A DNA stretch of 45,515 bases from IMG/VR virus record IMGVR_UViG_3300020109_000040, positions 1 to 45,515 of that record; one strand, written 5' to 3'. Below the pieces are notes generated by a model. That model saw nothing but the letters and a program-made list of their open reading frames with translations, was not told the DNA's origin and ran no database searches. Positions 45,391 to 45,515 of this stretch are shown here, one piece after another. This DNA is from a virus. The position numbers and the translations under genes are program-made. Position 1 is the first letter of the stretch; each line of letters begins with the position of its first letter.

Positions 45391-45515
45391 TACCCGAAAG
45401 CGCGAACCGGGCGCGTGTCGAGCGCTCCGTAGCACCCGCGCTGGCTTGGGACGACCGTCAGCTAGACCGCCTGACGCGCGGTTTCCACCGCTTCACCGCT
45501 GACATTGCAGCGCTT
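45387..45515 (+). CDS. 5' part of small gene crossing the window ends
   Basis: ATG 45387 overlaps the previous stop (ATGA). The frame is open to the last base: 43 residues, including RARVERSVAPALAWDDRQLD and GFHRFTADIAAL. With the 10-base end overlap removed it continues at base 11 of the window for 14 more residues to a stop that overlaps the next start. Total 57 residues, helical, function unknown. Confidence 0.65.
   Translation, partial: MIPESANRARVERSVAPALAWDDRQLDRLTRGFHRFTADIAAL
45506..45515. repeat. Terminal direct repeat, right copy
   Basis: Identical to bases 1-10. See the left copy: the most likely reason is circular overlap of an assembled or excised phage genome. Confidence 0.75.

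Noticed and set aside
1-45515. CRISPR arrays, insertion sequences, transposases, toxin-antitoxin pairs
   Set aside because: I saw no direct-repeat/spacer array, no DDE or HUH transposase motif, and no recognisable toxin-antitoxin pair on either strand.

Overview
The window looks like the complete genome of a temperate, siphovirus-type (HK97/lambda-like) phage of a GC-rich alphaproteobacterium, most likely a sphingomonad. The host call is inference from codon and base composition, from the style of the small proteins, and from a tRNA-Val(CAC) 3' fragment used as attachment site. The first and last 10 bases are identical, and a small gene reads in frame from the right end into the left end, ending in the 4-base stop/start overlap used throughout. 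The window is therefore best read as a circular molecule (about 45,505 unique bases) opened at an arbitrary point, with intact attP inside it at about 6200-6244.

Layout. (1) Early plus-strand operon, 44188 -> end -> 1-6178: a repressor-controlled promoter (44106-44134) drives about 20 tightly coupled small genes, a YqaJ exonuclease/RecT annealing pair (1271-3272), and at its end a tyrosine integrase (4958-6178). (2) attP, then a second block of small plus-strand genes (6310-9159), which integration would cut off from the early promoter. (3) Minus-strand late operon read from about 33.5 kb down to 9.2 kb: HNH nuclease, small and large terminase, portal, ClpP-type prohead protease, major capsid, two large surface proteins with Pro-Thr linkers, head-tail connectors, tail tube, tail chaperone pair with a frameshift signal, tape measure, tail tip proteins, fibre-like proteins, SGNH hydrolase, then a lysis cassette (membrane/coiled-coil protein, GH19-type endolysin, holin-like protein). 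(4) Minus-strand replication block, 34.2-41.9 kb: VapE-type helicase, VRR-NUC nuclease, DEAD/DEAH helicase, AP2/HNH-like nuclease, zinc/Toprim primase, DNA methyltransferase and regulators, ending at a roughly 280-bp array of about ten copies of the 9-mer TGTCCACAC, a probable iteron origin. (5) Immunity region, 42.9-44.2 kb: Cro-like protein, S24 (LexA-type) repressor, and five copies of a TGCGA-N3-TCGCA operator.

How it works together. The repressor sits on operators at both the cro and early promoters. When it cleaves itself, cro/replication and the early recombination operon are released; the primase and VapE helicase would act at the iteron array; a DUF6456-like protein next to that array may turn on the late genes.

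Most unusual points: a Hint (intein/hedgehog-like) domain at the C-terminus of the tail tip protein; a BNR-4-type propeller protein in the capsid gene cluster; a reverse-strand cargo gene inserted between tail chaperone and tape measure; an AAACCCT slippery site in the chaperone pair; the iteron array. All family names come from motif recognition by eye, with no database search.
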